A stretch of DNA of 53,610 nucleotides, taken from contig CANQJR010000003.1 of assembly GCA_947624275.1 (NCBI GenBank), forward strand, positions 1 through 53,610. The letters are read 5' to 3'. This document shows, piece after piece, positions 9,514 to 20,278 of this stretch. The stretch is from an uncultured Bacilli bacterium. Lineage in GTDB: Bacteria > Bacillota_I > Bacilli_A > RF39 > UBA660. The notes under the pieces are model-generated. The model did not search any database. It had not been told where the DNA came from and worked only from the letters and a program-made list of their open reading frames with translations. The number at the start of each line of letters is the position of its first letter. Positions within the stretch are counted from its first letter, which is position 1. Both the position numbers and the translations under genes were made by a program.

Positions 9514-9822
9514 TTAACCTTTAATTGATTTGATTTCAACTTTGGTATATGGTTGTCTGTGTCCCATAGTGCGACGATTACTTCTATCCTTAGATTTGTA
9601 AGTGAAAATTCTTATTTTTTTACCCTTACCATTCTTTAAAATTTCGCCTTCGACAGAAGCACCTTTCAAATAAGGATTTCCAACTTTGTCATCACATACT
9701 AATACTTCGTTAAAGATAACTTTATCTCCAGCTTCACCATCTAATTTTTCAACGTAGATGATGTCACCTTCACTGACATAGTATTGTTTACCACCTGTTT
9801 TGATAACAGCTTTCACGAACAT
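9514..9822 (-). CDS. rplU: 50S ribosomal protein L21
   Basis: FVKAVIKTGGKQYYVSEGDIIYVEKL...KKIRIFTYKSKDRSNRRTMGHRQPYTKVEI. Confidence 0.98.
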   Translation of the reverse strand: MFVKAVIKTGGKQYYVSEGDIIYVEKLDGEAGDKVIFNEVLVCDDKVGNPYLKGASVEGEILKNGKGKKIRIFTYKSKDRSNRRTMGHRQPYTKVEIKSIKG

Positions 9823-9829
9823 TCCTCCT

Positions 9830-9918
9830 TTATATTGATTCTAGACTCGCTTTTGAGGTAGCACGAATGCATTTAAACCTTTTCAATGCGGTTTGAGCTA
9901 TAAAGGCATCAAACATTT
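9830..9918 (-). ncRNA. Ribosomal protein L21 leader (cis-regulatory RNA)
   Basis: Structured 5' UTR directly upstream of rplU: CTCAAACCGCATTGAAAAGGTTTAAATGCATTCGTGCTACCTC; position and composition fit the Firmicutes L21 leader. Confidence 0.6.
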
Positions 9919-9920
9919 AG

Positions 9921-9949
9921 ATTTTATCATATTATTTGATATTAGTCAA
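9921..9949 (-). promoter_or_regulatory. SigA-type promoter of the rplU operon
   Basis: Minus strand TTGACT-N17-TAAAAT (-35 9944-9949, -10 9921-9926). Confidence 0.75.
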
Positions 9950-9992
9950 TAACATAATATAACATATCACATGAGAAAAAGGAGTCTATCTC

Positions 9993-10205
9993 CTAATTGA
10001 ATTTTTCCATTTGCTTCATTATTTGATTGATTTGTTTTTGGGAAGGTTTTCGACCCATTTGAAGCATCAAAGTCTTAATCATCTCTTCGTTTATTGGCGG
10101 ATTTTTCATTAAATAACTCGTCATTACTTTACGACAGATCAAAAAGCCAACGATTGCTCCAACGACTAAACCAATTACTAACCATAGAACATTTTGCCAA
10201 AACAT
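9993..10205 (-). CDS. yneF: YneF family (UPF0154) membrane protein
   Basis: 70 aa, single N-term TM plus NPPINEEMIKTLMLQMGRKPSQKQINQIMKQM. Confidence 0.93.
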   Translation of the reverse strand: MFWQNVLWLVIGLVVGAIVGFLICRKVMTSYLMKNPPINEEMIKTLMLQMGRKPSQKQINQIMKQMEKFN

Positions 10206-10249
10206 GTAACTATCATCTCCTCAAGAGTATTTTACTAAAAATTATATGT

Positions 10250-10675
10250 TTAGACAAGAGTTTTAATGCGGGATAAGAAAAAATAATCGTCATTTTGAAA
10301 ATCACATGCAAAAAGAAAAGATTTGTATTTGTTCAGTAGTTCAAAAAATTCGGTATAACTCTGAATGGTATTGATGACGATATGAGTATTTTTAATTTTC
10401 ATGATACTTATTTCTTCAGAATATAAATTGTTGATGATGTGTTCATCACGGTTTTGAGCGTAGCGCATTTTGTCTTTTAAATCTTGGTATATTTTACGGT
10501 CCAACTCATTTTTATTGATTGGCAAAGTCAATTGTTGAAAGAGTGTCAACCCATAATCGAGTTCTTTTTTATTCATTTCATATATTTCTAAAAAGATATT
10601 GTATAGAGCTCGAGGATAGTCTTTGTACAATTCGTATACTTCATCTCTAATGCTAAAAATATAATATATTCTCAT
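10250..10675 (-). CDS. SirA-like (YneE) sporulation inhibitor of replication family
   Basis: ~142 aa, located between tkt and yneF exactly as sirA/yneE in Bacillus; RIYYIFSIRDEV... N-term and FLFACDFQNDDYFFLSRIKTLV C-term resemble SirA. Confidence 0.65.
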   Translation of the reverse strand: MRIYYIFSIRDEVYELYKDYPRALYNIFLEIYEMNKKELDYGLTLFQQLTLPINKNELDRKIYQDLKDKMRYAQNRDEHIINNLYSEEISIMKIKNTHIVINTIQSYTEFFELLNKYKSFLFACDFQNDDYFFLSRIKTLV

Positions 10676-10722
10676 AATTATCACCCAGTTTTAGTATAGG
10701 TTGCCAGGTTCAAAAAAAATGT

Positions 10723-10750
10723 AGAAAAAAAGAATTAATTCAATAATTCT
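10723..10750 (-). terminator. Intrinsic terminator of tkt
   Basis: Minus strand AGAATTA-TTGAAT-TAATTCT-TTTTTT; last tkt codons form the 5' arm and the TAA lies in the 3' arm. Confidence 0.75.
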
Positions 10751-12708
10751 TCTATTCGTTTGACAATGTGTTCACAGTCGTGTTTGTATTTCTTTAAAAT
10801 GTCTTCTCTCTTTCCACTCATGCCGAATTGATCAATTGTAAATAAGTGATCAGCATCTTTTACATATTGATGCCAAGAATATGAAGAAGATGATTCGATG
10901 ACGAATGTCTTATTCAAATCGGGAAGAATTTTTTGGCGATATGCTTTACTCTTGCGATTGAATAATTCAATTGATGGCATTGATACCAATCTGATGTCAT
11001 AACCCTTGCTATCGAGTTCTCTTTTTACTTCAGTGGCAATCATCATGTCTTCACCAGTGGAAATGATGATGGCATCACCCTTTTTTCTCTCTTTTTCCAA
11101 GATATAGGCTCCATTGATCACGTCATTGATATTGGTCGTCTTATTAATTAAAACTCGATTGCGACAGAGGACGATGGCTGCTGGTCGACGATTTTTTAAA
11201 ATGGCTTTATAGCTGCCAATAACTTCATTGCTGTCACATGGACGATAGACATCTAAATTGGGAATGCTGCGCAAAGAAATCAACTGTTCGACTGGTTGAT
11301 GCGTTGGCCCATCTTCTCCGACCATGATTGAGTCGTGAGTAAAGACGTATATGACTGGTAAATCCATCATTGCGGTCATTCTAATAGCGGGTTTTAAGTA
11401 ATCAGAAAATGATAAAAAAGTTGATACAAAAGGAGTTATTCCCGTCAAGGCAATACCATTGGCCACTGCTCCCATGGCATGTTCTCTTATTCCGAAGTCG
11501 ATATTGCGCCCCATTGGCGAGCGATTGGAAAAATTACTCGTGCTGATGATTCGCGCATTGGTCGACTTACTGACATCAGCACTACCACCGATCAAAAATG
11601 GATATTCGTCACTGATGGCATTGAGCACTTTACCACTGGAAACGCGCGTTGCTTCTTGCAAGTCAGCGGGCATTTCATAACTGAAATTTTTCAATTCGAT
11701 ACTCTTTTTATTATTTTGAAGATCAACGAGTTCTCTTCGCATCTCTTCAGTCATTTTTGCACATTTTTTTTGCCAATTGGCATACTCTTTCTCACAACGA
11801 GTTTTTACTTTATCACGAAACATATCTATAGAATCAGCACTCGGTTGAAATGGTTGTAAGCGCAAGTCCAAACGCTTTTTTAATTGCGCGATGTCTTCTC
11901 TATCGAGTGGTGAACCGTGGACCATCGATGAACCTTGATTCAATGAATATTTGCCAATAGTAGTTCTAATTTCGATGATAGTTGGTCCATTCATCTGTTT
12001 AGCTCTTTCAATGGCACTATCGATGTCATTTGTATTTTCTCCATTTTCGACTTGTAAATAATGCCATCCTTGGGCTTCAAATCTATTTTTGATATCTTCA
12101 TTAAAAGAATTTTCTAATTTGCCATCAAGTGTTATTCCATTGCTGTCAAAGAGAACTATCAATTTGTTCAAACCGAGATGTCCAGCTAAAGAGCAAGCTT
12201 CATAGCTAACTCCTTCCATCAAGTCCCCTTCACTAGCCAAGACGTAAGTATGATAATTTATGATGTCTTTTCCGAAATAGTTTTCGAGATATCTTTCCCC
12301 AATAGCCATTCCGACGGCCATACTTATTCCTTGACCTAAAGGACCAGTTGAAACATCTACTCCTGGAGTAACGCCTAACTCGGGATGTCCTGGTGTGATG
12401 GAACCGATTTGACGGAATTTCTTTAAATCGTTTAACGTGATGTCAAACCCAGCCATGTATAAAGTAGCATAAAGTAAACTTGAGCCATGACCACAGGACA
12501 TGACGAAGCGATCACGATTGATCCACTTATCATCTTTGGGATTAAATTTGAGATGGTTCATATATAGATCAATCAAGATTGGTGCTGCTCCTAAGGCAAT
12601 GCCAGGATGACCACTTTGAGCTTCATCGATCATATCAATGGCTAAACCTCTAGCATTATCTATGATCTGTTTTGGAATAGAATTGTTTTCTCTTTTAAAA
12701 TTGCGCAT
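10735..12708 (-). CDS. tkt: Transketolase
   Basis: GHPGIALGAAPI, GPLGQGISMAVGMAIGE, SEGDLMEGVSYEACSLAGHLGL, GIREHAMGAVANGIA, HDSIMVGEDGPTHQPVEQL. Confidence 0.98.
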   Translation of the reverse strand: MRNFKRENNSIPKQIIDNARGLAIDMIDEAQSGHPGIALGAAPILIDLYMNHLKFNPKDDKWINRDRFVMSCGHGSSLLYATLYMAGFDITLNDLKKFRQIGSITPGHPELGVTPGVDVSTGPLGQGISMAVGMAIGERYLENYFGKDIINYHTYVLASEGDLMEGVSYEACSLAGHLGLNKLIVLFDSNGITLDGKLENSFNEDIKNRFEAQGWHYLQVENGENTNDIDSAIERAKQMNGPTIIEIRTTIGKYSLNQGSSMVHGSPLDREDIAQLKKRLDLRLQPFQPSADSIDMFRDKVKTRCEKEYANWQKKCAKMTEEMRRELVDLQNNKKSIELKNFSYEMPADLQEATRVSSGKVLNAISDEYPFLIGGSADVSKSTNARIISTSNFSNRSPMGRNIDFGIREHAMGAVANGIALTGITPFVSTFLSFSDYLKPAIRMTAMMDLPVIYVFTHDSIMVGEDGPTHQPVEQLISLRSIPNLDVYRPCDSNEVIGSYKAILKNRRPAAIVLCRNRVLINKTTNINDVINGAYILEKERKKGDAIIISTGEDMMIATEVKRELDSKGYDIRLVSMPSIELFNRKSKAYRQKILPDLNKTFVIESSSSYSWHQYVKDADHLFTIDQFGMSGKREDILKKYKHDCEHIVKRIEELLN

Positions 12709-12728
12709 AAATTCACCTCACCAATATT

Positions 12729-13529
12729 TTAATTATCATCAATGTAATCTAAAGCATATTTGACGCCATCTTCATCATTTGTTTTAGTGATGAAATCAGC
12801 TTTCTCTTTCAATTCGTCACAAGCATTTCCCATAGCTATTTTTAAGGCGACGCTATCAAACATCGAAATGTCATTGATCGAATCCCCAATTGCAACGCAC
12901 TCTTCTCTACTAGCGTTCATCATTTTTAAAAAATTTCTGATGGCCATTCCCTTATCATTATCGATATTGATGATATCACAAGAATAATTTTTCGAATGGG
13001 TATCATTTATCATATCACTCATATAAGCAATTTGGCAATTATTAAATAACTTGATATCTTCACTCATCTTTTCGATCTTTTTTATATCATCAGTACTTAT
13101 GACTATTTGACTTATTAAAACATCTCGTAAATCTTCGATCACTTCGATTATTTTATATTTGTTTAAATTCTTCTTCTTTAAAAAAATGTTTCCATAACGA
13201 CACATTTCACCATTGAATATTAGACCAATTCTTCTTTTCTCGGCATATTTAAAGATACTCTTGATGACATCATAAGGCATTTTTTGAAAATAGAGATTCT
13301 TTTCACCATCTTTATCATAGATCATCGTCCCATTAGAAGAAATTAGATACCTACCACAGTGATAACGATTGGTCAAATCGATTAAATAATCATTGCTACG
13401 GCCAGAACAAAAAATGATCTGCATCCCTTTTTGCTCCATCTTTTCGATTGCTTGTAAAACGGGCTTAGAAATTTCTTTTTGAAAATTGGTAAGCGTTCCA
13501 TCAATATCAATAAATAAATATTTAAACAT
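12729..13529 (-). CDS. Cof-type HAD-IIB family hydrolase
   Basis: MFKYLFIDIDGTLTNFQ...SSNGTMIYD...VAIGDSINDISMFDSVALKIAMGNA. Confidence 0.93.
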   Translation of the reverse strand: MFKYLFIDIDGTLTNFQKEISKPVLQAIEKMEQKGMQIIFCSGRSNDYLIDLTNRYHCGRYLISSNGTMIYDKDGEKNLYFQKMPYDVIKSIFKYAEKRRIGLIFNGEMCRYGNIFLKKKNLNKYKIIEVIEDLRDVLISQIVISTDDIKKIEKMSEDIKLFNNCQIAYMSDMINDTHSKNYSCDIINIDNDKGMAIRNFLKMMNASREECVAIGDSINDISMFDSVALKIAMGNACDELKEKADFITKTNDEDGVKYALDYIDDN

Positions 13530-13542
13530 AAAATTCTCCTAA

Positions 13543-13564
13543 AAATAGGCCCAAAAGCCTATTT
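13543..13564 (-). terminator. Intrinsic terminator of the 13559-14557 gene
   Basis: Minus strand AAATAGGC-TTTTGG-GCCTATTTTT; TAG stop inside the 5' arm. Confidence 0.7.
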
Positions 13565-14557
13565 CAATAAATCTATTTCCGTTAGATAATAACCTGTATC
13601 AGCCCATTTATAAGTGTAACGATATGTATTAGCTGAAGACATGTAATTTGTATTGTCATTTGTTTGGTCAAGTTTAGTAATCAATGTTTTAAAATTAGAA
13701 TCTTTATAGATGCCATTTTTATTGATGAAGACAACTTTGATATCGATGTATAAGTCATCATCTTCTTTCGTAGCTGAAACATATGATTGTTCAACTAATT
13801 GTTTGACATCGCTTTGGCCATTAAAACATTTAACGATATAGCCATCTTTTTGCCAAGTGAAATTGACACTGGCTTTGAATTCACTATCTTCATAGTAATA
13901 ATAGATAAAGTTTTCATATTTAGAAAGACTGGTATGAAATTTTCTATTCAATATATCATTTATTTCCAAATTAGTTATTTTGATATTAGAACTACAAATA
14001 TCTACATCTTTAATCTTTTCTTTGAACAAGTCTTTGAAATCTTGAGTTTTCGTCAATAAAAGCAACTTGTTTTGATCAGATAATTTATCAATGACATTTT
14101 TATCATTTTTATAAATAGCAATTATATCATAACCATATGAATCAGCTACGCGATATATATTTTCATTTAGTAATTGTTTTAATTCTTTATTAGTATTAGG
14201 AATTTGGCCATCTTCTAAGTCTTTAATTGCTACTTCATCATAATCGATATCATTTTCTTCAACGATTGGTTTTTCCGGTTCTTTATCCATTTTTTCATCC
14301 CCACCGAAAGGATTAAAAATTAGTATGATGACTAGAATGATCAAAGCGATGCCAATCAATACTAAAAGAATGAATAATTTCTTGCGCACTTCTTTTTTTT
14401 CTTCTTCAGTCAAAGGTATTTTTTCTTCTTTTTCTTCGATTGGAGCAAATTCACCATCATTCAAATTATAAATATCATCATTATCAAAAATTTTGCGATT
14501 GGGGTCATTAATCATCTTAGAATTTTCTTGCCATTTCTTTTCTTTATCACTTTTCAT
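13559..14557 (-). CDS. Single-pass membrane protein, acidic cytoplasmic N-term plus extracellular domain, unknown function
   Basis: ~332 aa, TM KKLFILLVLIGIALIILVIILIFNPFGG; no recognised family. Confidence 0.75.
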   Translation of the reverse strand: MKSDKEKKWQENSKMINDPNRKIFDNDDIYNLNDGEFAPIEEKEEKIPLTEEEKKEVRKKLFILLVLIGIALIILVIILIFNPFGGDEKMDKEPEKPIVEENDIDYDEVAIKDLEDGQIPNTNKELKQLLNENIYRVADSYGYDIIAIYKNDKNVIDKLSDQNKLLLLTKTQDFKDLFKEKIKDVDICSSNIKITNLEINDILNRKFHTSLSKYENFIYYYYEDSEFKASVNFTWQKDGYIVKCFNGQSDVKQLVEQSYVSATKEDDDLYIDIKVVFINKNGIYKDSNFKTLITKLDQTNDNTNYMSSANTYRYTYKWADTGYYLTEIDLLK

Positions 14558-14609
14558 ATAGCCTCCCATTTTATACTTACATTATAGCATTGATATCAAG
14601 GATTGACAA

Positions 14610-15143
14610 TTAATTTAGGTCTAAATCGTCAATGCTTACTAAATAATTTATTTCATCATCAGTCAAAAGAATATTTAAAATGACGAAAGCATCCGCCAAA
14701 AGGCCATGTTCTTGTTCAATCAATTTTTGACAGGCCTTATAAGTGCCACCAGTGGCATATACATCATCGACAAAAATGCAGCGTTTTCCCGTTATATCAA
14801 CCTGAGGTAAAACGAGATCAATATGAGAATACTCAGTTGTATCACTCGTTTTTGCCATGACAAAACTGTCAGGAATTTTTCCCTGTTTGCGAACGGGAAT
14901 GAGAGGTTTGTGCATCAAGGCTGCCAAATAACTTCCCCATATGAACCCACGAGCATCGGGAGATACGATATAATCGATATCACCACATTTAGCAAGGATT
15001 TTTTTCTTGAGATTTAAACAGATCTCATAAAATTTATCGGCATCGTTTAAAGATGGAGTTAAATCGACAAAGTTAACTCCTTCAATTGGCCAATCTTTTT
15101 GAATGCGATACAAAATATTATTTACTTCCTTTATTTCTATCAT
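14610..15143 (-). CDS. apt: Adenine phosphoribosyltransferase
   Basis: DWPIEGVNFVDLTP, SPDARGFIWGSYLAALMHKPLIPVRKQGKIP, PRPP motif CIFVDDVYATGGTYKA. Confidence 0.9.
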   Translation of the reverse strand: MIEIKEVNNILYRIQKDWPIEGVNFVDLTPSLNDADKFYEICLNLKKKILAKCGDIDYIVSPDARGFIWGSYLAALMHKPLIPVRKQGKIPDSFVMAKTSDTTEYSHIDLVLPQVDITGKRCIFVDDVYATGGTYKACQKLIEQEHGLLADAFVILNILLTDDEINYLVSIDDLDLN

Positions 15144-16047
15144 TTCTTTTAACTGTGCTCCTTCCCTTTTCTTTTCCACCACTTATTTTAATCGGATTGA
15201 CATGTATGACAGTCAAATATATTTCATCAATTTTATTAGTTATCTCTTTTTCTAAATTGTCCGCTATCGCATGACTATCAAAAGTCGATAAATTGCCATC
15301 GACAAAAATCGTTAAAGAAATTTGATATTGATATCCGACAGGAGTTGAGTTGAAATGCGTGATCTTTTTAATTTCATCATGACTTTTGACGATATCTAAT
15401 ACTTTTTGTCGACTTTCAAAAGAAATCGATTTATCCATTAGAACGTTGTAACTGTCAATGAATATTTTTATTGAAGTATAGATGATCCAAACCGATATAC
15501 CCAAACCGACGATTCCGTCTAAAAAGTAAATATTCCAAAGAGCTAAAAGACAAGAAAGCAGATTGAAAGTCGTCAAAATACAGTCGTTGCGATGATCATA
15601 AGAATTGGATTTGATCAAGAGATTATTGTATTTTTTAGACAATTTATTGGTGTAGATGAATAGACTCAATTTGACAATGATGGTGACTAGACAAACGATG
15701 ATTAACCAAAAAGAAAATTGATATGTATTTTGATGAATGAGGGCTAATAATGAATTATTAAAAATTTTTAGAGCCATCAAAATCATTGCTATACTGATCA
15801 ACATGGAATAAATGTATTCGGCTTTACCATGACCGAGATTGTGGTCCTCATCTGAAGGCTTACTAGCTATTTTATTTCCTATGTAAGTCATTACTGATGA
15901 GACGATGTCACCAGCGCTATTGAAACTGTCAGCAATCATGGCTTGACTATTGGTGACCAAACCTATGGCTCCTTTGATTATCAATAGAAAAATATTACCA
16001 AATATTCCTAATATACTAGCTATTTTAATACTACTATAACGATTCAT
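15118..16047 (-). CDS. Cation diffusion facilitator (CDF) family transporter
   Basis: 309 aa, SQAMIADSFNSAGDIVSSVMTYIGNKIASKPSDEDHNLGHGKAEYI CDF signature. Confidence 0.95.
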   Translation of the reverse strand: MNRYSSIKIASILGIFGNIFLLIIKGAIGLVTNSQAMIADSFNSAGDIVSSVMTYIGNKIASKPSDEDHNLGHGKAEYIYSMLISIAMILMALKIFNNSLLALIHQNTYQFSFWLIIVCLVTIIVKLSLFIYTNKLSKKYNNLLIKSNSYDHRNDCILTTFNLLSCLLALWNIYFLDGIVGLGISVWIIYTSIKIFIDSYNVLMDKSISFESRQKVLDIVKSHDEIKKITHFNSTPVGYQYQISLTIFVDGNLSTFDSHAIADNLEKEITNKIDEIYLTVIHVNPIKISGGKEKGRSTVKRNDRNKGSK

Positions 16048-16051
16048 ACTG

Positions 16052-16363
16052 TCAACTCCTATTTGTATCTATTCTTTTGATTCTTTTTTTGACCAAGGCG
16101 ATAAGTTCAAGAGATGCATCTATTTTATATAGAACTAGAAGAGCATCTTGCAGTTTTGTCTTTAGAGACATCTTTTCTTCTATTTCTAAAGCTTTATGGC
16201 GATAATCGAAATTGGGAATGGGATTATTGTCCAAAAAATCTTTTAAATAATTTTCAATATCTTTTAAAACATAAACTTTTAAGGGATATTCATCCATTTC
16301 CCTAACTCCATAATAAGCACCGACGATGTATTTGAATTGATCTTCTAGTTGCATATTATTCAC
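16052..16363 (-). CDS. Hypothetical protein, 103 aa
   Basis: ORF abutting the CDF gene; no recognised family. Confidence 0.6.
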   Translation of the reverse strand: MNNMQLEDQFKYIVGAYYGVREMDEYPLKVYVLKDIENYLKDFLDNNPIPNFDYRHKALEIEEKMSLKTKLQDALLVLYKIDASLELIALVKKRIKRIDTNRS

Positions 16364-16435
16364 CTCATATTTTCTATTATAATTTATTTTTTGAAAGTTT
16401 GATAGTATAACTTATGCATTATCATAAATTTATCC

Positions 16436-16466
16436 ATAAAAAAATGATATCAAATGATATCACTTT
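16436..16466 (-). terminator. Intrinsic terminator of the zinc dehydrogenase gene
   Basis: Minus strand GTGATATCATTTGATATCATTTTTTT. Confidence 0.7.
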
Positions 16467-16471
16467 TTTCA

Positions 16472-17497
16472 TTATTTATTTGGATCAACAATGATTTTTA
16501 TAGCATCACTAGTACCAGAAGTCAATTTTTCATATGATGCTTGTACATCCTCTAATCCTACGACACTATCAATGAATTTAGTTACTTCGATCTGTTTATT
16601 AGCCATCAAATTAACACATGTTACGAATTCTTCCTTCGTATAAGCAATTGCTCCTTGTAAAGTCAATTCATGCATGACAGCAATAGTCGTTGGAATAGTT
16701 ATCGCTTCGAGAGAAACACCTACTAGGACAACTGTTCCTCCTGTTTTAACAGTAGTGAGAGCACTAGTTACAGCTGGAGCATTACCACAACATTCAATTA
16801 TTTTATCAAAACCATCACCCGTTTTAGCCATGACATTTTCCATGAACTTTGGATCAGTGGCATCTAACCACTCATCAGCTACTCCAAGAGCAACAGATTT
16901 TTCACCACGAGCGCGATTAGTTTCTGAAACGACTACTAAACTTGCGCCTTCCATTTTGGCAAACATGGCAGAGACGAGACCGATGATACCTCCACCGATG
17001 ACTAAGACTTTTTCCCCTACTTTGATATCGGCAAGTCTTACGGCATGAAGTCCAACAGCCGTTGGTTCAACCATAGCTGCTTCTTCATCAGTTACGTTAT
17101 CTGGCAACTTGACAACCATATCTGAACGCGTAGCTAGACGTGGAGCAAGTCCTCCTGGATTAGTCAAAGCAAGTCCTGTAGCTTGATCCCATGTATGAAT
17201 GCAGTATTGAGGATTACCAGAAAGGCAAGCATGACATTTTAGACAAGGAGAAATTGGTAATGCGGTTACGCGATCTCCTACTTTTAAATCAGCTCTATCA
17301 CCTGGATCTCTTACTACTCCAGCAAATTCATGTCCCATGACGAGACCAACTGGTCCTCCAGCTACCCAATAGTGAATATCAGATCCACAAATACCAGTCT
17401 TTTTGACATCAATAATGACTTTTTTGCCATCGCTAACTGGTTCAGCGATTTCTTTAATTTCAAATTCTTTTACACCTTTTATTGCGACACTTCTCAT
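16472..17497 (-). CDS. Zinc-binding medium-chain alcohol/polyol dehydrogenase
   Basis: GICGSDIHYWVAGG, GHEFAGVV, CLKCHACLSGNPQYC, VLVIGGGIIGLVSAMFAK Rossmann motif. Confidence 0.94.
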   Translation of the reverse strand: MRSVAIKGVKEFEIKEIAEPVSDGKKVIIDVKKTGICGSDIHYWVAGGPVGLVMGHEFAGVVRDPGDRADLKVGDRVTALPISPCLKCHACLSGNPQYCIHTWDQATGLALTNPGGLAPRLATRSDMVVKLPDNVTDEEAAMVEPTAVGLHAVRLADIKVGEKVLVIGGGIIGLVSAMFAKMEGASLVVVSETNRARGEKSVALGVADEWLDATDPKFMENVMAKTGDGFDKIIECCGNAPAVTSALTTVKTGGTVVLVGVSLEAITIPTTIAVMHELTLQGAIAYTKEEFVTCVNLMANKQIEVTKFIDSVVGLEDVQASYEKLTSGTSDAIKIIVDPNK

Positions 17498-17592
17498 ATT
17501 TTCCTCCTATTAAAGATTTACTATCTTTCAATTATTATTTTAAACCAAACATCATCTTTAATTCAATAAATTAGTATGTCATTTGACGTAAC

Positions 17593-17620
17593 TTGTCATA
17601 ATTAGTCAATGAGTTATAAA
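17593..17620 (+). promoter_or_regulatory. Candidate promoter for tspO
   Basis: TTGTCA-N16-TATAAA upstream of the tspO RBS. Confidence 0.5.
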
Positions 17621-17661
17621 AAATTAAAAAATGAATAAGATAATATTGGTGAGAAATAAAA

Positions 17662-18117
17662 ATGAGAAAATTAAAAAGTGCCTTTTATTTATTACTGCCA
17701 ATTATCCTTGGCAGTTTAGTTGGATTCTTCATTTCTAAAGACATCGATTACGTATCCCTAAATTTACCTTTATTAGCACCACCTAAAATCGTTTTTCCAA
17801 TTGCTTGGAGCATTATTTACGTATTGATGGGAATATCATATTATCTATTTAAAAGAGAATTCCCAGAACCAACTTTTAAAGAGAGTTTCATCTATTATTT
17901 ACAATTGTTCTTCAATTTATTATGGTCAATCATCTTTTTCACTTTTAAAGCTCGTTTACTAGCCATCTTTTGGATCATAATATTAGATGTATTAGTCATG
18001 TATATGTTATATTTGTTCTTTCGCAAAAAAAAGATATCTTTCTATCTCAACATCATTTATATGATATGGATTCTATTTGCGACATATTTGACTATTGGTA
18101 TCTATCTTCTAAATTAA
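17662..18117 (+). CDS. tspO: TspO/MBR family protein
   Basis: 151 aa, five TM; PPKIVFPIAWSIIYVLMGISYYLF and NLLWSIIFF pattern. Confidence 0.9.
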   Translation: MRKLKSAFYLLLPIILGSLVGFFISKDIDYVSLNLPLLAPPKIVFPIAWSIIYVLMGISYYLFKREFPEPTFKESFIYYLQLFFNLLWSIIFFTFKARLLAIFWIIILDVLVMYMLYLFFRKKKISFYLNIIYMIWILFATYLTIGIYLLN

Positions 18118-18118
18118 A

Positions 18119-18141
18119 ACAGAGTTAACTAATAACTCTGT
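18119..18141. terminator. Shared bidirectional terminator between convergent tspO and 18129-18800
   Basis: ACAGAGTTA-ACTAA-TAACTCTGT with T-rich tails on both strands. Confidence 0.85.
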
Positions 18142-18800
18142 CTTTTATTGTTGCGATAAAACTCGCGTCTTTTGACCAATTTTTTATTGACTTGGCCTAG
18201 AGATGCCTCTTTTTCTAACATGGCCATTTCTTCGTTAAATATTTCTTTTTGTATTGCCGGAGTCATGGCGACTTGTTCTTCTTTTGAAGTGTTTTTAATC
18301 GTCGTATAAGCAAAGCGATAACTCAATTTTTCTTGTTCTTTTTCTAAGGTGTGTAATTTATTAAGACGATTGTTCAAACACTTTTTATTTTTTATTCGAT
18401 CAGCTTTTAATTGTTTTATTTTTGCTGTCTGTTTTTTATTCAATAATTCACGCCAAGTATGGCCAAAATAATATTTGTCAACCATACCCATTCCCATTAG
18501 CGCTACACTGGATAAACATCCTAAGAAAAAAGAATACATGTTAAATTGGATGATGTTTAGGATAATACAACCAATCATCAATAAATAGAACATATCGAAT
18601 AAACCGCGCAGAACAAAACTTTTGTTATTAGCTGAATTGATCTTCATAAGGCGTGAAATATTAGTATTTAAATTCTTATCTTTAATCTTGATATTATTTA
18701 TTTCTTTTAATAAATCATCCATTTCATATTGTTTTATCTCTAAATCTTGTCTGACCATATCATTTTCGATATTGTATCCATCAACAGTAGTCATTTTCAT
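18129..18800 (-). CDS. Coiled coil-TM-coiled coil protein, unknown function
   Basis: ~223 aa with two central TM segments flanked by Lys/Glu-rich helical regions. Confidence 0.7.
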   Translation of the reverse strand: MKMTTVDGYNIENDMVRQDLEIKQYEMDDLLKEINNIKIKDKNLNTNISRLMKINSANNKSFVLRGLFDMFYLLMIGCIILNIIQFNMYSFFLGCLSSVALMGMGMVDKYYFGHTWRELLNKKQTAKIKQLKADRIKNKKCLNNRLNKLHTLEKEQEKLSYRFAYTTIKNTSKEEQVAMTPAIQKEIFNEEMAMLEKEASLGQVNKKLVKRREFYRNNKRQSY

Positions 18801-18838
18801 CACCAAGAGTTATTGTAACACTAAATTATGATTAATAA

Positions 18839-20170
<1,332 letters not shown>

Positions 20171-20185
20171 TGATTAATCAAATAA

Positions 20186-20223
20186 AACGTTATGCCCATT
20201 TGAACATAACGTTTTTAATTTTT
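20186..20223 (+). terminator. Intrinsic terminator of purA
   Basis: AACGTTATG-N10-CATAACGTT-TTTAATTTTT. Confidence 0.85.
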
Positions 20224-20278
20224 GAGAAAGTATACTATTAATATATAGATGATACATATCATTAGAAGTATGTAATTT

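Noticed and set aside
11459-11859. Plus-strand ORFs of 73 and 126 aa
   Set aside because: Antisense to tkt, no RBS, low-plausibility protein composition
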